This document shows, piece after piece, positions 1 to 8,286 of a stretch of DNA of 11,528 nucleotides. Location: positions 1 to 11,528 of the forward strand of contig CAIUCF010000063.1 of the NCBI GenBank assembly GCA_903897565.1, given 5' to 3'. This DNA is from an uncultured Rhodospirillales bacterium (GTDB lineage: Bacteria; Pseudomonadota; Alphaproteobacteria; ATCC43930; CGMCC-115725). The notes under the pieces were generated by a model. That model had not been told where the DNA came from, searched no databases, and saw nothing but the letters and a program-made list of their open reading frames with translations. A program made the translations under genes and the position numbers. Every line of letters starts with the position of its first letter. Within the stretch, counting starts at the first letter, position 1.

Positions 1-75
1 ATAGGATCCGGGTAGATTTTGTGCTCCGGCGAACGAGCTTAACCGCACAGCAGTCGAGGCAGGGGAGGGCTGGCC

Positions 76-447
76 ATGAGCGCAGGCAACCGGCAAAACG
101 TTATCGATCCGAAGAAACTCGACCTTCACGACGCCAACATCAAATCAGTCGCCATCGATTTTGCCGGGCGAATTGTTTCGGTTGTGTTCGATATGTCTCG
201 TGCCTGGCAGCACCCGTCTGAACATGAGTTGTCGATGACATTTACGGGCGTAACCTCGCTGGCCGATCTGTATGATCTTGAGCGTTTGGCCGACCACGCC
301 TTCGCAGGAAACGTCTCGTCCTGGTCTCCCGGCAACAGCGCGCGGCCGACATTTATACACCTCGCTGCCGGAACTATGAGTATCCGGGCCAAGAGTCTTC
401 GGATCGAGTCCGGCGACACGGAGCTTCACGAGCCGACCGTTTCCTGA
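76..447 (+). CDS. Small hypothetical protein, 123 aa
   Basis: I do not recognise this protein. The ATG at 76 follows a strong purine-rich ribosome binding site (AGGGGAGGG, 61-69) with normal spacing, which supports both the gene and this start. The sequence has no signal peptide and no membrane segment, so it is probably cytoplasmic. Residues about 14-40 (LDLHDANIKSVAIDFAGRIV) alternate hydrophobic and polar residues as in a beta-hairpin, and a second beta-like stretch lies at about 100-113. The 'LHDAxIxSVxxDF' opening resembles small proteins annotated as immunity-like or of unknown function, but this is only an impression and should not be used as a function. It is followed by a hairpin at 472-495, so it appears to be transcribed separately from the dehydrogenase downstream. 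Confidence 0.75.
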   Translation: MSAGNRQNVIDPKKLDLHDANIKSVAIDFAGRIVSVVFDMSRAWQHPSEHELSMTFTGVTSLADLYDLERLADHAFAGNVSSWSPGNSARPTFIHLAAGTMSIRAKSLRIESGDTELHEPTVS

Positions 448-471
448 GACATCACCCCCCCACCCGACCCA

Positions 472-495
472 CCCCCATCGAGGGGGGGGGCTTTT
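472..495 (+). terminator. Probable rho-independent terminator
   Basis: A run of five C (472-476), a five-base loop and a run of nine G (482-490) can fold into a hairpin, and this is followed by CTTTT. It lies 25 bases after the stop codon of the small protein. A second C run at 455-461 could pair with the same G run, so the fold can slide. The stem is pure G/C and the T-run is short, so termination is likely but not certain. Confidence 0.6.
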
Positions 496-559
496 ATCGC
501 GAGCGCAGCGCTGCTAGGGTCCGGCGCACGACAATCAAATCAAGAGTAGGGAGGATCTC

Positions 560-1354
560 ATGTCACTCGAAGGCAAGATTGCGCTGGTTACCGGGGCGAC
601 CGGCGGCATCGGGGCTGCCACCACACGGCTGTTCGTCGCCAAGGGCGCGACCGTGATCGCGACCGATCTCGACCAGAAACTGCTCGACGCGCTGGCCGCC
701 AGCCTGCCGGCCGACAAGATCGTCACCCTCGCCGGCGACATCACCGAGGAGGCGCTCAACAGCCGCCTCGTCGACCTCGCGCTGGAGAAGTTCGGCCGCC
801 TGGACATCGCCTTCCTCAATGCCGGGATCGGCGGCGAGCTGGCGCCGACCCATGACTACTCGACCGCGATGTTCGAGAAGGTCATGCGCATCAACTGCAC
901 CTCGGTGTTCTTCGGCCTGAAATACGCGCTGCGGGCGATGCTCGGCGGCAATGGCGGCTCGATCATCTGCACCTCCTCGGTACAAGGGCTGCAGGCCTGC
1001 GGCTATACCCCGGCCTATACCGCCGCCAAGCACGCGGTGATGGGCATGGTCCGCAATGCCGCGCTCGAATACGCGCGCCACAATATCCGCGTCAACGCCG
1101 TCAACCCCGGCGCGACCGACACCAACATGATGCAGATGGTCGCCGACACGCTCGGCCACGGCAATCCGGAGAAGGTGCGCAATTCCTTCGAAGCCTCGGT
1201 GCCGATGGGCCGCTACGCCAGGCCCGAGGACATTGCCAGCATGGTCGCCTATCTCGCCGCCGACGAGTCCGCCTACATCACGGGCATGCCGCATGTCGTG
1301 GCCGGCGGCATGACCACGCATTGGTGCACGCCGATGCAGCTGCCGGTCAACTGA
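560..1354 (+). CDS. Short-chain dehydrogenase/reductase (classical SDR)
   Basis: This is a 264-residue NAD(P)-dependent oxidoreductase of the classical SDR family, a normal length for the family. Visible motifs in order are the Rossmann glycine motif TGATGGIG (11-18), Asp36 at the end of the second beta strand (which favours NAD(H) over NADP(H)), the adenine-site Asp60, NAG (87-89), and the catalytic set Asn112, Ser140, Tyr153 and Lys157 (YTAAK), then PG at 183-184. The ATG has an AGGGAGG ribosome binding site at 548-554. The substrate cannot be read from the sequence. The C-terminal part has VAGG where FabG-like members usually have VDGG. The gene is monocistronic by context: a hairpin lies before it, and palindromic repeats and a convergent gene lie after it. 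The family assignment is firm and the substrate unknown. Confidence 0.95.
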   Translation: MSLEGKIALVTGATGGIGAATTRLFVAKGATVIATDLDQKLLDALAASLPADKIVTLAGDITEEALNSRLVDLALEKFGRLDIAFLNAGIGGELAPTHDYSTAMFEKVMRINCTSVFFGLKYALRAMLGGNGGSIICTSSVQGLQACGYTPAYTAAKHAVMGMVRNAALEYARHNIRVNAVNPGATDTNMMQMVADTLGHGNPEKVRNSFEASVPMGRYARPEDIASMVAYLAADESAYITGMPHVVAGGMTTHWCTPMQLPVN

Positions 1355-1377
1355 GCGAGCCGGTGATCAGCCGGGCC

Positions 1378-1430
1378 CTAGAGCAAAATGTGATTCGATG
1401 GAATCATCGAATCACATAAAATTGCTCTAG
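1378..1430. repeat. Palindromic intergenic repeat 1 (GANTC-rich)
   Basis: This is a near-perfect inverted repeat. Outer arms CTAGAGCAA (1378-1386) and TTGCTCTAG (1422-1430) pair over 9 bases, and inner arms at 1388-1399 and 1406-1417 (ATGTGATTCGAT and its complement) pair over 12 bases around a 6-base loop. Only a small internal bulge interrupts the stem. Three GANTC sites lie inside it and a fourth overlaps its last base at 1430. It sits between the convergent dehydrogenase and giant-protein genes, so the transcript of either strand would fold it, but there is no T-run on either side. It looks like a dispersed palindromic element that may double as a bidirectional transcript end. Confidence 0.85.
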
Positions 1431-1440
1431 AATCATAAAG

Positions 1441-4400
1441 TTATAGAGCGGATTCACGCGTTCGACGTTTCCGTCGAAACGCGATCCGCTCTAAGGCCCG
1501 GCTGCGCCGACGATTGAACCCGGCCAGCCCGAATAGCGCCGCGGCGAACATCGACAGGCCGCCCGGCAGCGGCGTCGCCGCGACCTCGCCGATCGTCGGC
1601 GTGCCGAGATCGAAGATCTGATTGCTGAGCGAGAAACCGCTGGCGTCGAGGTTGGCGAAGACCGCATTGAAATCCGCGGTATCGCTCGATGGCGGATCAT
1701 AGAGCATGAACGAGCCCTGCAGCAGGGCCGACGCCGAGTTCGACAGCAGCGAGAAGGCGATCGTCACGGTATCGATGGTGCCGGCGGCATTGACCACATT
1801 GGTCATGTGGCCGCCACCGGTGAAGCCGATCGTGCTGAAATTCGACGCGTAGAGATAGAGATCGCCCCCGGCCAAATCCTTGGTGTTGATCGAAAAGGTC
1901 AAGGTGTCGTTGATCGTCGCCGGGCCTATCATGCCGAGCTCGTAGCCGGCCCCGATGCTGCCGCTGCCGAGCACTTTGGTGCCGGCCGGGCCGATCCCCG
2001 GCACCGCCAGAGCGGTCGGCAGGGCGGTCGCCGCGGCGTAGTTGCTGCTGCCGGCGACATTCGGATAGCCGGCCTGCCCGGTATCGGCGAAGGAATCGCT
2101 GGCGATCGAACCCGCGGCCTGGACCTTGCTCACCGCCGTCACCCCGACATGGGCGGGCACCGTGCCGGCCGGTTGGTTGCTCGCGCTCGCCGTTACCGTG
2201 CCGATGGCCGGTCCGGTATTGTTGATCTCGGCATGCGCGGTCGCCGTTCCCGACAGCGCGTATTCCTTGGTCGCGCTGTTGTAGCCGCCCTTGCCGGCGA
2301 AGGCATCGGCCTCGGCCGAGAGCTTCGTCGTCGGACTGGTCGTGGTTAGGGCCGCGAAGGCATTGCCGTTGCCGCCCATGGCGGCCAGGCCGCCGGCACT
2401 GCCGCCGCCGGTACCGCCGGTCGCCTTGGCGAAGATCGACGCCGTCTTGTCGGTTTCGCTGGTAAAGCCGAGATGTGAGCTGGCGTTACCGGCGAGCCCG
2501 CCGGTGCCGTTGCCCGTCGCATTGCCGCCGGCGCCGCCGGTCGCACCCTGGGTCAGGATCAAGCTGCCGCCCGTGGTCTTGCCGCCGACGACATCGGTGA
2601 CACTGCTGTCTGTCCCGGCACCGCCATCCGCGCCGTTGAGGCCCGCGCCCCCGCCACCGCCAATCTGGAACGCGGAAGCCGTCACGACCCCCGCGCCGGT
2701 CGAGATCCCGTAGACCGGGAGGCCGGTGCCGGCGATGGCGATCGTGGCAGCACCACCCGCACCACCGACCGCACCCGCGCCGTTACCACCGCCGCCGAGA
2801 CCGCCGATCGCGGTCGCCGAAATCGTGATCGCCGCCTTCGAACTGCCGGAACTCCCCTGCGCCGAAGCCGTCGCCGTGCCGCCATCGGCACCGCTGCCAC
2901 CGGTCCCGCCGGCCGCGCCGGCGCCGCCGGTCGCCATGGCGCTGCCCGTGGTGGCCAGCGCGCCGGTCAGGTTCAAGCTCGCGGTCGCAGTCCCGCCGAT
3001 CTGCGAGGCGTCGCCTTGGTCGACCGTACCGCCGGCGCCGCCGACCGCAGCGCTCGTCGCCGTCACCGACGTGCCGGTGATCGTATTCGTGGTCTCGTCG
3101 AAATCCAGCGCCGAACTGGCCGTGCCGGCAACACCGCCGCTACCCCCGCCGATCCCGGCACCGCCGGCGCCACCGATGGCGGTCTGGCTGAGCGTGAGCT
3201 TGCCGCCATGGGTCTGGCCGCCGACGGCATCGGCGAGGCTCGTCGAGCCGCCCGCACCGCCATCGGCGCCACCAGTTCCCGTACCACCGGCGCCGCCGGT
3301 CGCGGTGGCATTCACCGTGATATTGCCGCGGGTCGGCGCATTGCCGTAGCCGGTCGCGGTGGCGACGCCGCCACTCCCCGCCGTACCGGTGCCATCGGTG
3401 CTGCCGCCGGCGCCACCGATCGCGACGGCATTGGCGGTGGCGGCGGCCCCGGCCGGCGAACCGGCGACGATCGCGAGGTTGGCCGTGGCGTCGGCACTGG
3501 CCGTGGCGCCGTCCTTGCCGGTGCTGCCCTGGCTGCCATTTCCGCCCTGGCCGCCCGTCGCGCTCGCCGTACCCGTGAGCGCGGCCGTGCCGACCGCGCG
3601 CAGCTTGGCGATCGCGCCGCCGGCAAATCCGGTCGTGCCGCCGGCTGCGGCCCCGCCATTGCCACCCAGCGCAGAAGCGGTCACGGCCAGCGTCACGCTC
3701 TTATTGCTGTTGGCGCTGTCGTCGAACACCATGTCGGACTCGGCGGCGCCGCCGTCGCCGGCAATCCCGGTATCGCTGGCGCCACCATTGCCGCCCTGGG
3801 CGGACTGCAGCAGGGTCAGCGTCCCGCCCCGGGTCGAGCCGGTGACGACATTGCCCGAGATGATGGTCGCGGCGCCGGCGCCGCCGGTCGCGCCGCTGCT
3901 GCCGGCGCCGCCATCGCCGCCGCGCTGCAACCCGGAAACGCTCACCGTGCCGGCGCCAGTCGCCGTGCCGCGGACACTGGTCAGCAGGCCATTGCCGCCG
4001 CTGCCCCCTGCCATACCGGCGCCGGCCGCGCTGCCGCCGCTGCCGCCCGCTGCCGTGACCGTCAGGCTGCTCGCGCTCTTGACGATGAGCGTGGAGCCGG
4101 AGGCATAGCCGTCGCCGCCCGCGCCGCCCGCGCCCTGCACCGGCCCACCGAAATACGGCACCGCAGAGCCGCCGACACCACCGGTCCCGGTGGCCGTCAC
4201 CGTGAAGGGCGAGGCCGTCGTCGTCGTCGCGTCGAGAATGCTGGTCCCGGCGCCGCCATGGCCACCGGTGCCGCCATAGGCGACATTGCCACCGGCGCCA
4301 CCCGTTGCGCCCTGAGTGAGGGTGAGCGTGCCGGAGGTCGAACCGGACAGTGCGTCGGTGACGCTCGCGGCACCGCCATCGCCGCCATTGGCGCCGTAAA

Positions 4401-7400
4401 CGCCGAATCCACCGGCGCCGCCGGTCGCCTGCCCGGTCACCGTCACGGCGCCGTTCTTGACCTGGGTACCGGAGACGGTGCCCAGGGTCGCCGCGCCGCC
4501 GGTGCCGCCATATTTGCCGGCGCTGCTCTTGGTGCCGCCGGCGCCGCCGGTCGCGGTCGCGTTGACCGTGACGGTATCGGCGGCATCGGTGCTGTTGCCG
4601 AGCCCGGCTGCCGACGCCGTGGCGTCCCCGCCGCCGGCGCTGTTCTGACTCGTCGAAGCGCCGCCATTGCCGCCGATGGCGACGGCGTTGGCGACCACCT
4701 TATGTTCGCCGATCAGAGAGATCGCGGCCGAGCCGGCGCCGCCCTTGCCGGCGGTCGCGCCGCTGCCGCCATTGCCGCCGATCCCGGTCGCGGTCCCGAC
4801 CAGGGTCGCCGCGAGCGCATCGCTATAGCCGAGTGTCGACTCGCCCGCGCCGCCGACGCCGCCGCTGCCCGTGGTGGCTGTACCGCCGACGCCGCCGGCG
4901 CCGGTCTGCGACAGGGTCAGGGTGCCGCCGACCGACTTACCGGAGACGGCATTGGTGACATCGATCGCCCGGCCATCGGCCCCGCTCTCGCCGCCGCCGC
5001 CGCCGCCGCCCGTCAACACAATGCTGGCAATCGCGTTGGCGATGCCGTTGCTGATCGCACTGGCGCTGCCCGTGGCGCCGCCCCCGGCGGCGCCGATCGA
5101 TCCGATGCCACCGGAATTGCCACCATTGCCGCCGGTCGCGATCGCCGTCGCCGTAACGCTATCGGACGCCGTCGTCCCATCCCCGGTCGCGGCGGCCGTC
5201 GCGCTGGCATCGGCCCCTGCGGTGCCCGAGCCGTCCGTCGGATCAGGACCGAGATAGGAACCCGGATAGATCGCGTAGCTGCCGGCCTGGAGCGGCTGGA
5301 AGCTGCCACCGAAGCCGCCCGTGGCACTGGCCGTGGCGCTGACCTGATGCGCCCCGGTCAGATCGATCGAAGCGATCGCCGCAGCGCCCTTGCCGGCGAT
5401 CACACCGGCGCCCCGCGGCGCCTCGCCGCCGGATTGCGCCATGCCGCCGCCGCCGCCGAGCGCCGTCGATGTCCCCTGGAGGATCGCGCTCTGGGTGTCG
5501 TTGGCAGTGTCGTCGAAGGTCAGCTCCGAGGTGGCGGTGCCGCCATCTCCGGCCTGACCGGCGACAAAGGCGCGATACGGGCTATAGGGTGTGTAACTAT
5601 AGTGGTTGGGGCCGCTCGAGCCGCCATAGCCGCCGGTCACGGATTGATTGAGAATCAACGTCCCGCCATCGGTGACGCCGCTGACCGCATCGGTCGCGCC
5701 GACCGAGGCGCCGTTGCCGCCATTGGCGGCGTGGTCGCCGACGGAATCGCCATAGTCATAGCCGCTGCCGCCGCTGCCGCCATGCAGGTAGCCGTTGACC
5801 GTCACGGTCCCGGTGCCCGTGCTTTCACCGCGGACCGCACCGAGCGTGGCGCTGCCGCCATTGCCCGAGGCGTTGCCGCCGCCGAAGCCGGCACCGCCCT
5901 GGCCGCCATTCGCGGTTGCCGTCACCGTGACATTTGCGGTCTTGCTGGTCGTTGCGCCATGGGCGCTCGCCGTGCCGGTGCCGCCATCATAGCCCGTGGC
6001 GAAGAGGAGGCTGAAGCCGCTGGTATCGCCGCCGCCGCCGACGCCGCCCGGCGCGGCGTTGATGAAACCGTTGCTGAACGCCGTGGCGTTGACGACGCCG
6101 CTTCCGGTCAGGTCGATACGCGCGGTGGCGCTGCCGCCGGGAGCGGCCGCAAAACCGCCGCTGCCGCCATTGGCTGCTGCGGTTCCGGTCAGGATCGCAC
6201 TCGTGGAGTCCGTGATCGAGAGGGTCGATGACGCATTGCCGGCGCGCCCCGCGGCACCAGCGAGGCCAATCCCGGCCTTGCCCCCGACCGCGGCCTGATA
6301 GAGCACCAGGGTGCCGCCGTCCGTCGACCCACCGACGGCCCCGGCAATCACGCTGTCGGCACCATCGCCGCCGCCGAGAGCGCCGCTGCCACCGGCACCG
6401 CCGATCTGGGTCGCGCTCGCCGTCGCGGTTCCCGCGCCGGCAATCGCGGCGTAAACGCTACTGATCACGGCGGCGCCGCCCTTGCCACCGGTTCCGCCAT
6501 TGAGGGACGCACCCCCGGCGCCACCGATGGCGAAGGCCGAAGCGGTCACGGAAGCCCCGGATGCCGTGCTGCTGCCCGTGGCCATCGCCGTGGCGCTACC
6601 CTGTCCGCCGTCGCCGCCATTACCGGTTTCGCTGCCGAACTGATTGCCCCCGTTGCCGCCGGCACCGCCCTCCCCGACGGCGTCGGCTTCGATCGGGTTT
6701 GCGCCGCTCATGCTCGTCGAAGCAGCTCCCGAGCCGCCGGCGCCGCCGTTGCCGGCCAGAATGCTGCCGCCGGCGCCGCCGGTTGCCAAGGTCGAGGCGA
6801 CGCCGAGCGCGGCGCTACCACCGCTGCCCGAGAAGCTCGCGATCGCATTGCCGCCTTTGAAGCCCGGAGCGCCGGCGCCGCCCTGCGCCACTTCGCTCAG
6901 GTAGAGGTCGCCCAGGGTAGACCCGGAGACAGTATTGTTGTTGGTGGCATCGCCCCCGGCGCCGAGGGTGCCGTCGGCGCCGAAGAGCTCGGCATCGGCA
7001 CTCGCGCTGCCATGGACCGCATGGGCCTCGGCATGCACTGTCGCGTGGCCGAGGCTGCCGCCGGTGCCGCCTTTCGCGGCGGCAACCGCAAGGGCGTTAC
7101 CCCAGTATCCCGTCGTCGTTGCGGACGCGGTTGCCGAAGCGTCGCCACCATTGCCATTGATCCCGCCGCCGGGGCTGCCGCCGCCATCGCCGCCGCCGCC
7201 GAAAAACCCCGCGCCATAGGCACCACCGGCCTCGGCCGTCGCATTGACGTTGTTGATGCCCGTCAGCGAGATGCCGGCGCTGGCCTTGCCGCCGTTGCCG
7301 CCCGGAGCGGTGCTGCCGTCGAGCGTTCCCCCTTCGCCGCCATAGGCGATCGAGGTGCCGTCGAGCTCGTTCGCCTGGCCGTCGCTGAGCGTGAGATTGG

Positions 7401-8286
7401 AGGTGGCATCCCCGCCATTGCCGACGCTCGGCGACGGGAAATAATCCGGATCGACACTGCCGCTGCCGCCCTGTCCACCCGTCGACTGCTGCAGCAGGGT
7501 CAGGGTCCCGGTCGTGCTCCCGGTCACGCCATTGGTCAGGCTGCTGGCGCCCCCGGCGAGGCCGTCGCCGCTGTGGAGGGTGTAATTGTCCGATGGCCCT
7601 GCGACCCAAGTGGTATCTCCTTGGCCCCCGGTCTGGTAGGCGCTGGCGGAGACGTCACTACCATCGCTGCTCGACGCACTGGCATGGGCGGCATCGGTTG
7701 TCGCCGGAGCGGCGCCCCGAAGCCCGCCGCCGCCCGTGGCGTAGGCGGTCACGGTCGCTGCGAGCCCGCCGCCAGCCCCTGATCCCGTCGCCGTCGACGA
7801 AGCCGTCGCGGCTTGTCCCGCATTGGCGGTGCTGGTCACCGTCACGGCGCCGACGGTATTGACCGCCTGCGCCGTCGCGGTCGCGTTGCCACCGGCGGCG
7901 CCGTTGCCATGGACATCGAAGCTGGCGCTGCCACCCGTCGCATTGGCCGTCGAGACCGTGCCGTTCTCGTCGTCGACGACGGTATTGACGGTGGCTGTGG
8001 CGTTGCCGCCCACGCCAGGCGCGAAGCTATAGGGGATGTCGTTGTTGTCCGCATCCTTGGCCGAACCGCCGCCCGGGGCGCCGTACGCCTCGGCGGAATT
8101 ATAGCTGTCGCCGCTGCTGCCGTCGGCCACGGCACTGCCGCCGGCGGCACCCTGAACATCGGGAAAGCTGCCGAACGACGAGACGTCCGCTGCGAAGCTT
8201 GAAGCAGGAAGAACGCCGCCAAGCGCGACGCAACTGCCGAGGAGGAGGCGCCGTAGCGCCCGGAGCCGATGGTTATGGCGAGGCAA
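1441..8286 (-). CDS. Giant exported Gly-rich repeat protein, VPLPA-CTERM anchor
   Basis: This is a 2281-residue secreted, probably surface-anchored repeat protein. The start is TTG (8286-8284) with GGAG seven bases upstream; an in-frame TGA (8304-8302) excludes a longer start. Residues 1-32 form a signal peptide (basic MPRHNHRLRALRR, hydrophobic core, cleavage near SSFA/AD). Residues from about 40 to 1985 are GGxGG-rich and divide into about nine modules marked by a GGTLTLxQ-like motif, whose Gln (Glu in module 2) lies at 266, 465, 664, 881, 1127, 1325, 1494, 1701 and 1913. Each module also tends to carry a FDDSANxxS-like segment, an IDLTG segment and TVTVTATATGGAGG stretches. A non-repetitive domain spans about 2065-2236. 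Then TPLPGGLSMF (2238-2247), a hydrophobic stretch and RRRSR (2259-2263) form a VPLPA-CTERM-like sorting signal, known in that family as an exosortase substrate tag. Residues 2266-2281 are encoded by a palindromic repeat. The only cysteine I find is Cys19 in the signal peptide; a lipoprotein reading (LGSC) is possible but less likely. The role is probably adhesion or matrix, by inference only. Confidence 0.88.
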   Translation of the reverse strand: MPRHNHRLRALRRLLLGSCVALGGVLPASSFAADVSSFGSFPDVQGAAGGSAVADGSSGDSYNSAEAYGAPGGGSAKDADNNDIPYSFAPGVGGNATATVNTVVDDENGTVSTANATGGSASFDVHGNGAAGGNATATAQAVNTVGAVTVTSTANAGQAATASSTATGSGAGGGLAATVTAYATGGGGLRGAAPATTDAAHASASSSDGSDVSASAYQTGGQGDTTWVAGPSDNYTLHSGDGLAGGASSLTNGVTGSTTGTLTLLQQSTGGQGGSGSVDPDYFPSPSVGNGGDATSNLTLSDGQANELDGTSIAYGGEGGTLDGSTAPGGNGGKASAGISLTGINNVNATAEAGGAYGAGFFGGGGDGGGSPGGGINGNGGDASATASATTTGYWGNALAVAAAKGGTGGSLGHATVHAEAHAVHGSASADAELFGADGTLGAGGDATNNNTVSGSTLGDLYLSEVAQGGAGAPGFKGGNAIASFSGSGGSAALGVASTLATGGAGGSILAGNGGAGGSGAASTSMSGANPIEADAVGEGGAGGNGGNQFGSETGNGGDGGQGSATAMATGSSTASGASVTASAFAIGGAGGASLNGGTGGKGGAAVISSVYAAIAGAGTATASATQIGGAGGSGALGGGDGADSVIAGAVGGSTDGGTLVLYQAAVGGKAGIGLAGAAGRAGNASSTLSITDSTSAILTGTAAANGGSGGFAAAPGGSATARIDLTGSGVVNATAFSNGFINAAPGGVGGGGDTSGFSLLFATGYDGGTGTASAHGATTSKTANVTVTATANGGQGGAGFGGGNASGNGGSATLGAVRGESTGTGTVTVNGYLHGGSGGSGYDYGDSVGDHAANGGNGASVGATDAVSGVTDGGTLILNQSVTGGYGGSSGPNHYSYTPYSPYRAFVAGQAGDGGTATSELTFDDTANDTQSAILQGTSTALGGGGGMAQSGGEAPRGAGVIAGKGAAAIASIDLTGAHQVSATASATGGFGGSFQPLQAGSYAIYPGSYLGPDPTDGSGTAGADASATAAATGDGTTASDSVTATAIATGGNGGNSGGIGSIGAAGGGATGSASAISNGIANAIASIVLTGGGGGGGESGADGRAIDVTNAVSGKSVGGTLTLSQTGAGGVGGTATTGSGGVGGAGESTLGYSDALAATLVGTATGIGGNGGSGATAGKGGAGSAAISLIGEHKVVANAVAIGGNGGASTSQNSAGGGDATASAAGLGNSTDAADTVTVNATATGGAGGTKSSAGKYGGTGGAATLGTVSGTQVKNGAVTVTGQATGGAGGFGVYGANGGDGGAASVTDALSGSTSGTLTLTQGATGGAGGNVAYGGTGGHGGAGTSILDATTTTASPFTVTATGTGGVGGSAVPYFGGPVQGAGGAGGDGYASGSTLIVKSASSLTVTAAGGSGGSAAGAGMAGGSGGNGLLTSVRGTATGAGTVSVSGLQRGGDGGAGSSGATGGAGAATIISGNVVTGSTRGGTLTLLQSAQGGNGGASDTGIAGDGGAAESDMVFDDSANSNKSVTLAVTASALGGNGGAAAGGTTGFAGGAIAKLRAVGTAALTGTASATGGQGGNGSQGSTGKDGATASADATANLAIVAGSPAGAAATANAVAIGGAGGSTDGTGTAGSGGVATATGYGNAPTRGNITVNATATGGAGGTGTGGADGGAGGSTSLADAVGGQTHGGKLTLSQTAIGGAGGAGIGGGSGGVAGTASSALDFDETTNTITGTSVTATSAAVGGAGGTVDQGDASQIGGTATASLNLTGALATTGSAMATGGAGAAGGTGGSGADGGTATASAQGSSGSSKAAITISATAIGGLGGGGNGAGAVGGAGGAATIAIAGTGLPVYGISTGAGVVTASAFQIGGGGGAGLNGADGGAGTDSSVTDVVGGKTTGGSLILTQGATGGAGGNATGNGTGGLAGNASSHLGFTSETDKTASIFAKATGGTGGGSAGGLAAMGGNGNAFAALTTTSPTTKLSAEADAFAGKGGYNSATKEYALSGTATAHAEINNTGPAIGTVTASASNQPAGTVPAHVGVTAVSKVQAAGSIASDSFADTGQAGYPNVAGSSNYAAATALPTALAVPGIGPAGTKVLGSGSIGAGYELGMIGPATINDTLTFSINTKDLAGGDLYLYASNFSTIGFTGGGHMTNVVNAAGTIDTVTIAFSLLSNSASALLQGSFMLYDPPSSDTADFNAVFANLDASGFSLSNQIFDLGTPTIGEVAATPLPGGLSMFAAALFGLAGFNRRRSRALERIAFRRKRRTRESAL
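1444..1493. repeat. Palindromic repeat 2, inside the end of the giant gene
   Basis: Arms TAGAGCGGAT (1444-1453) and ATCCGCTCTA (1484-1493) pair perfectly. Inner arms at 1457-1467 and 1472-1483 (CGCGTTCGACG against CGTCGAAACGCG) pair with a single bulged base. It shares the TAGAGC/GCTCTA ends with the palindrome at 1378-1430, only 13 bases away, so both probably belong to one class of dispersed element. It is translated: the giant gene reads through the whole element and stops at TAA (1443-1441) immediately beyond it. A further GANTC site lies at 1451-1455. Confidence 0.85.
4990..5010. repeat. (GCC)7 trinucleotide tract
   Basis: Seven perfect GCC units lie in phase with the giant gene and encode seven consecutive glycines (TGGGGGGGE, around residue 1095). 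It is the longest perfect microsatellite I noticed in the window. Gain or loss of a unit would leave the frame intact and change only the length of the glycine run. Confidence 0.85.

Noticed and set aside
563..1321. A 252-codon open frame on the minus strand
   Set aside because: It is the complement of the dehydrogenase gene, which has all SDR motifs and a good ribosome binding site; the minus-strand translation shows no recognisable feature.
1378..1430. A classical rho-independent terminator
   Set aside because: The stem is strong but there is no T-run on either strand after it, so I call it a palindromic repeat that may also end transcripts.
3016..6231. A 1071-codon open frame on the + strand, antisense to the giant gene, plus several 200-250-codon open frames nearby
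   Set aside because: The giant gene is made of GGC/GCC-type codons, whose complements contain few stop triplets in any frame, so long antisense frames are expected. The antisense translation is Arg/Ala/Gly-rich with no domain, signal or ribosome binding site, whereas the minus-strand protein has a signal peptide, ordered modules and a sorting signal.
1441..8286. RTX (calcium-binding nonapeptide) repeats in the giant protein
   Set aside because: The Gly-rich segments lack the regular GGxGxDxxx pattern; aspartates are scattered and not at a nine-residue period. The C-terminal signal is of the PEP-CTERM type, not a type I secretion tail.
1441..8286. Autotransporter (type V) secretion of the giant protein
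   Set aside because: No C-terminal beta-barrel of about 250-300 residues ending in an aromatic residue is visible; the C-terminus is a short hydrophobic stretch followed by arginines.
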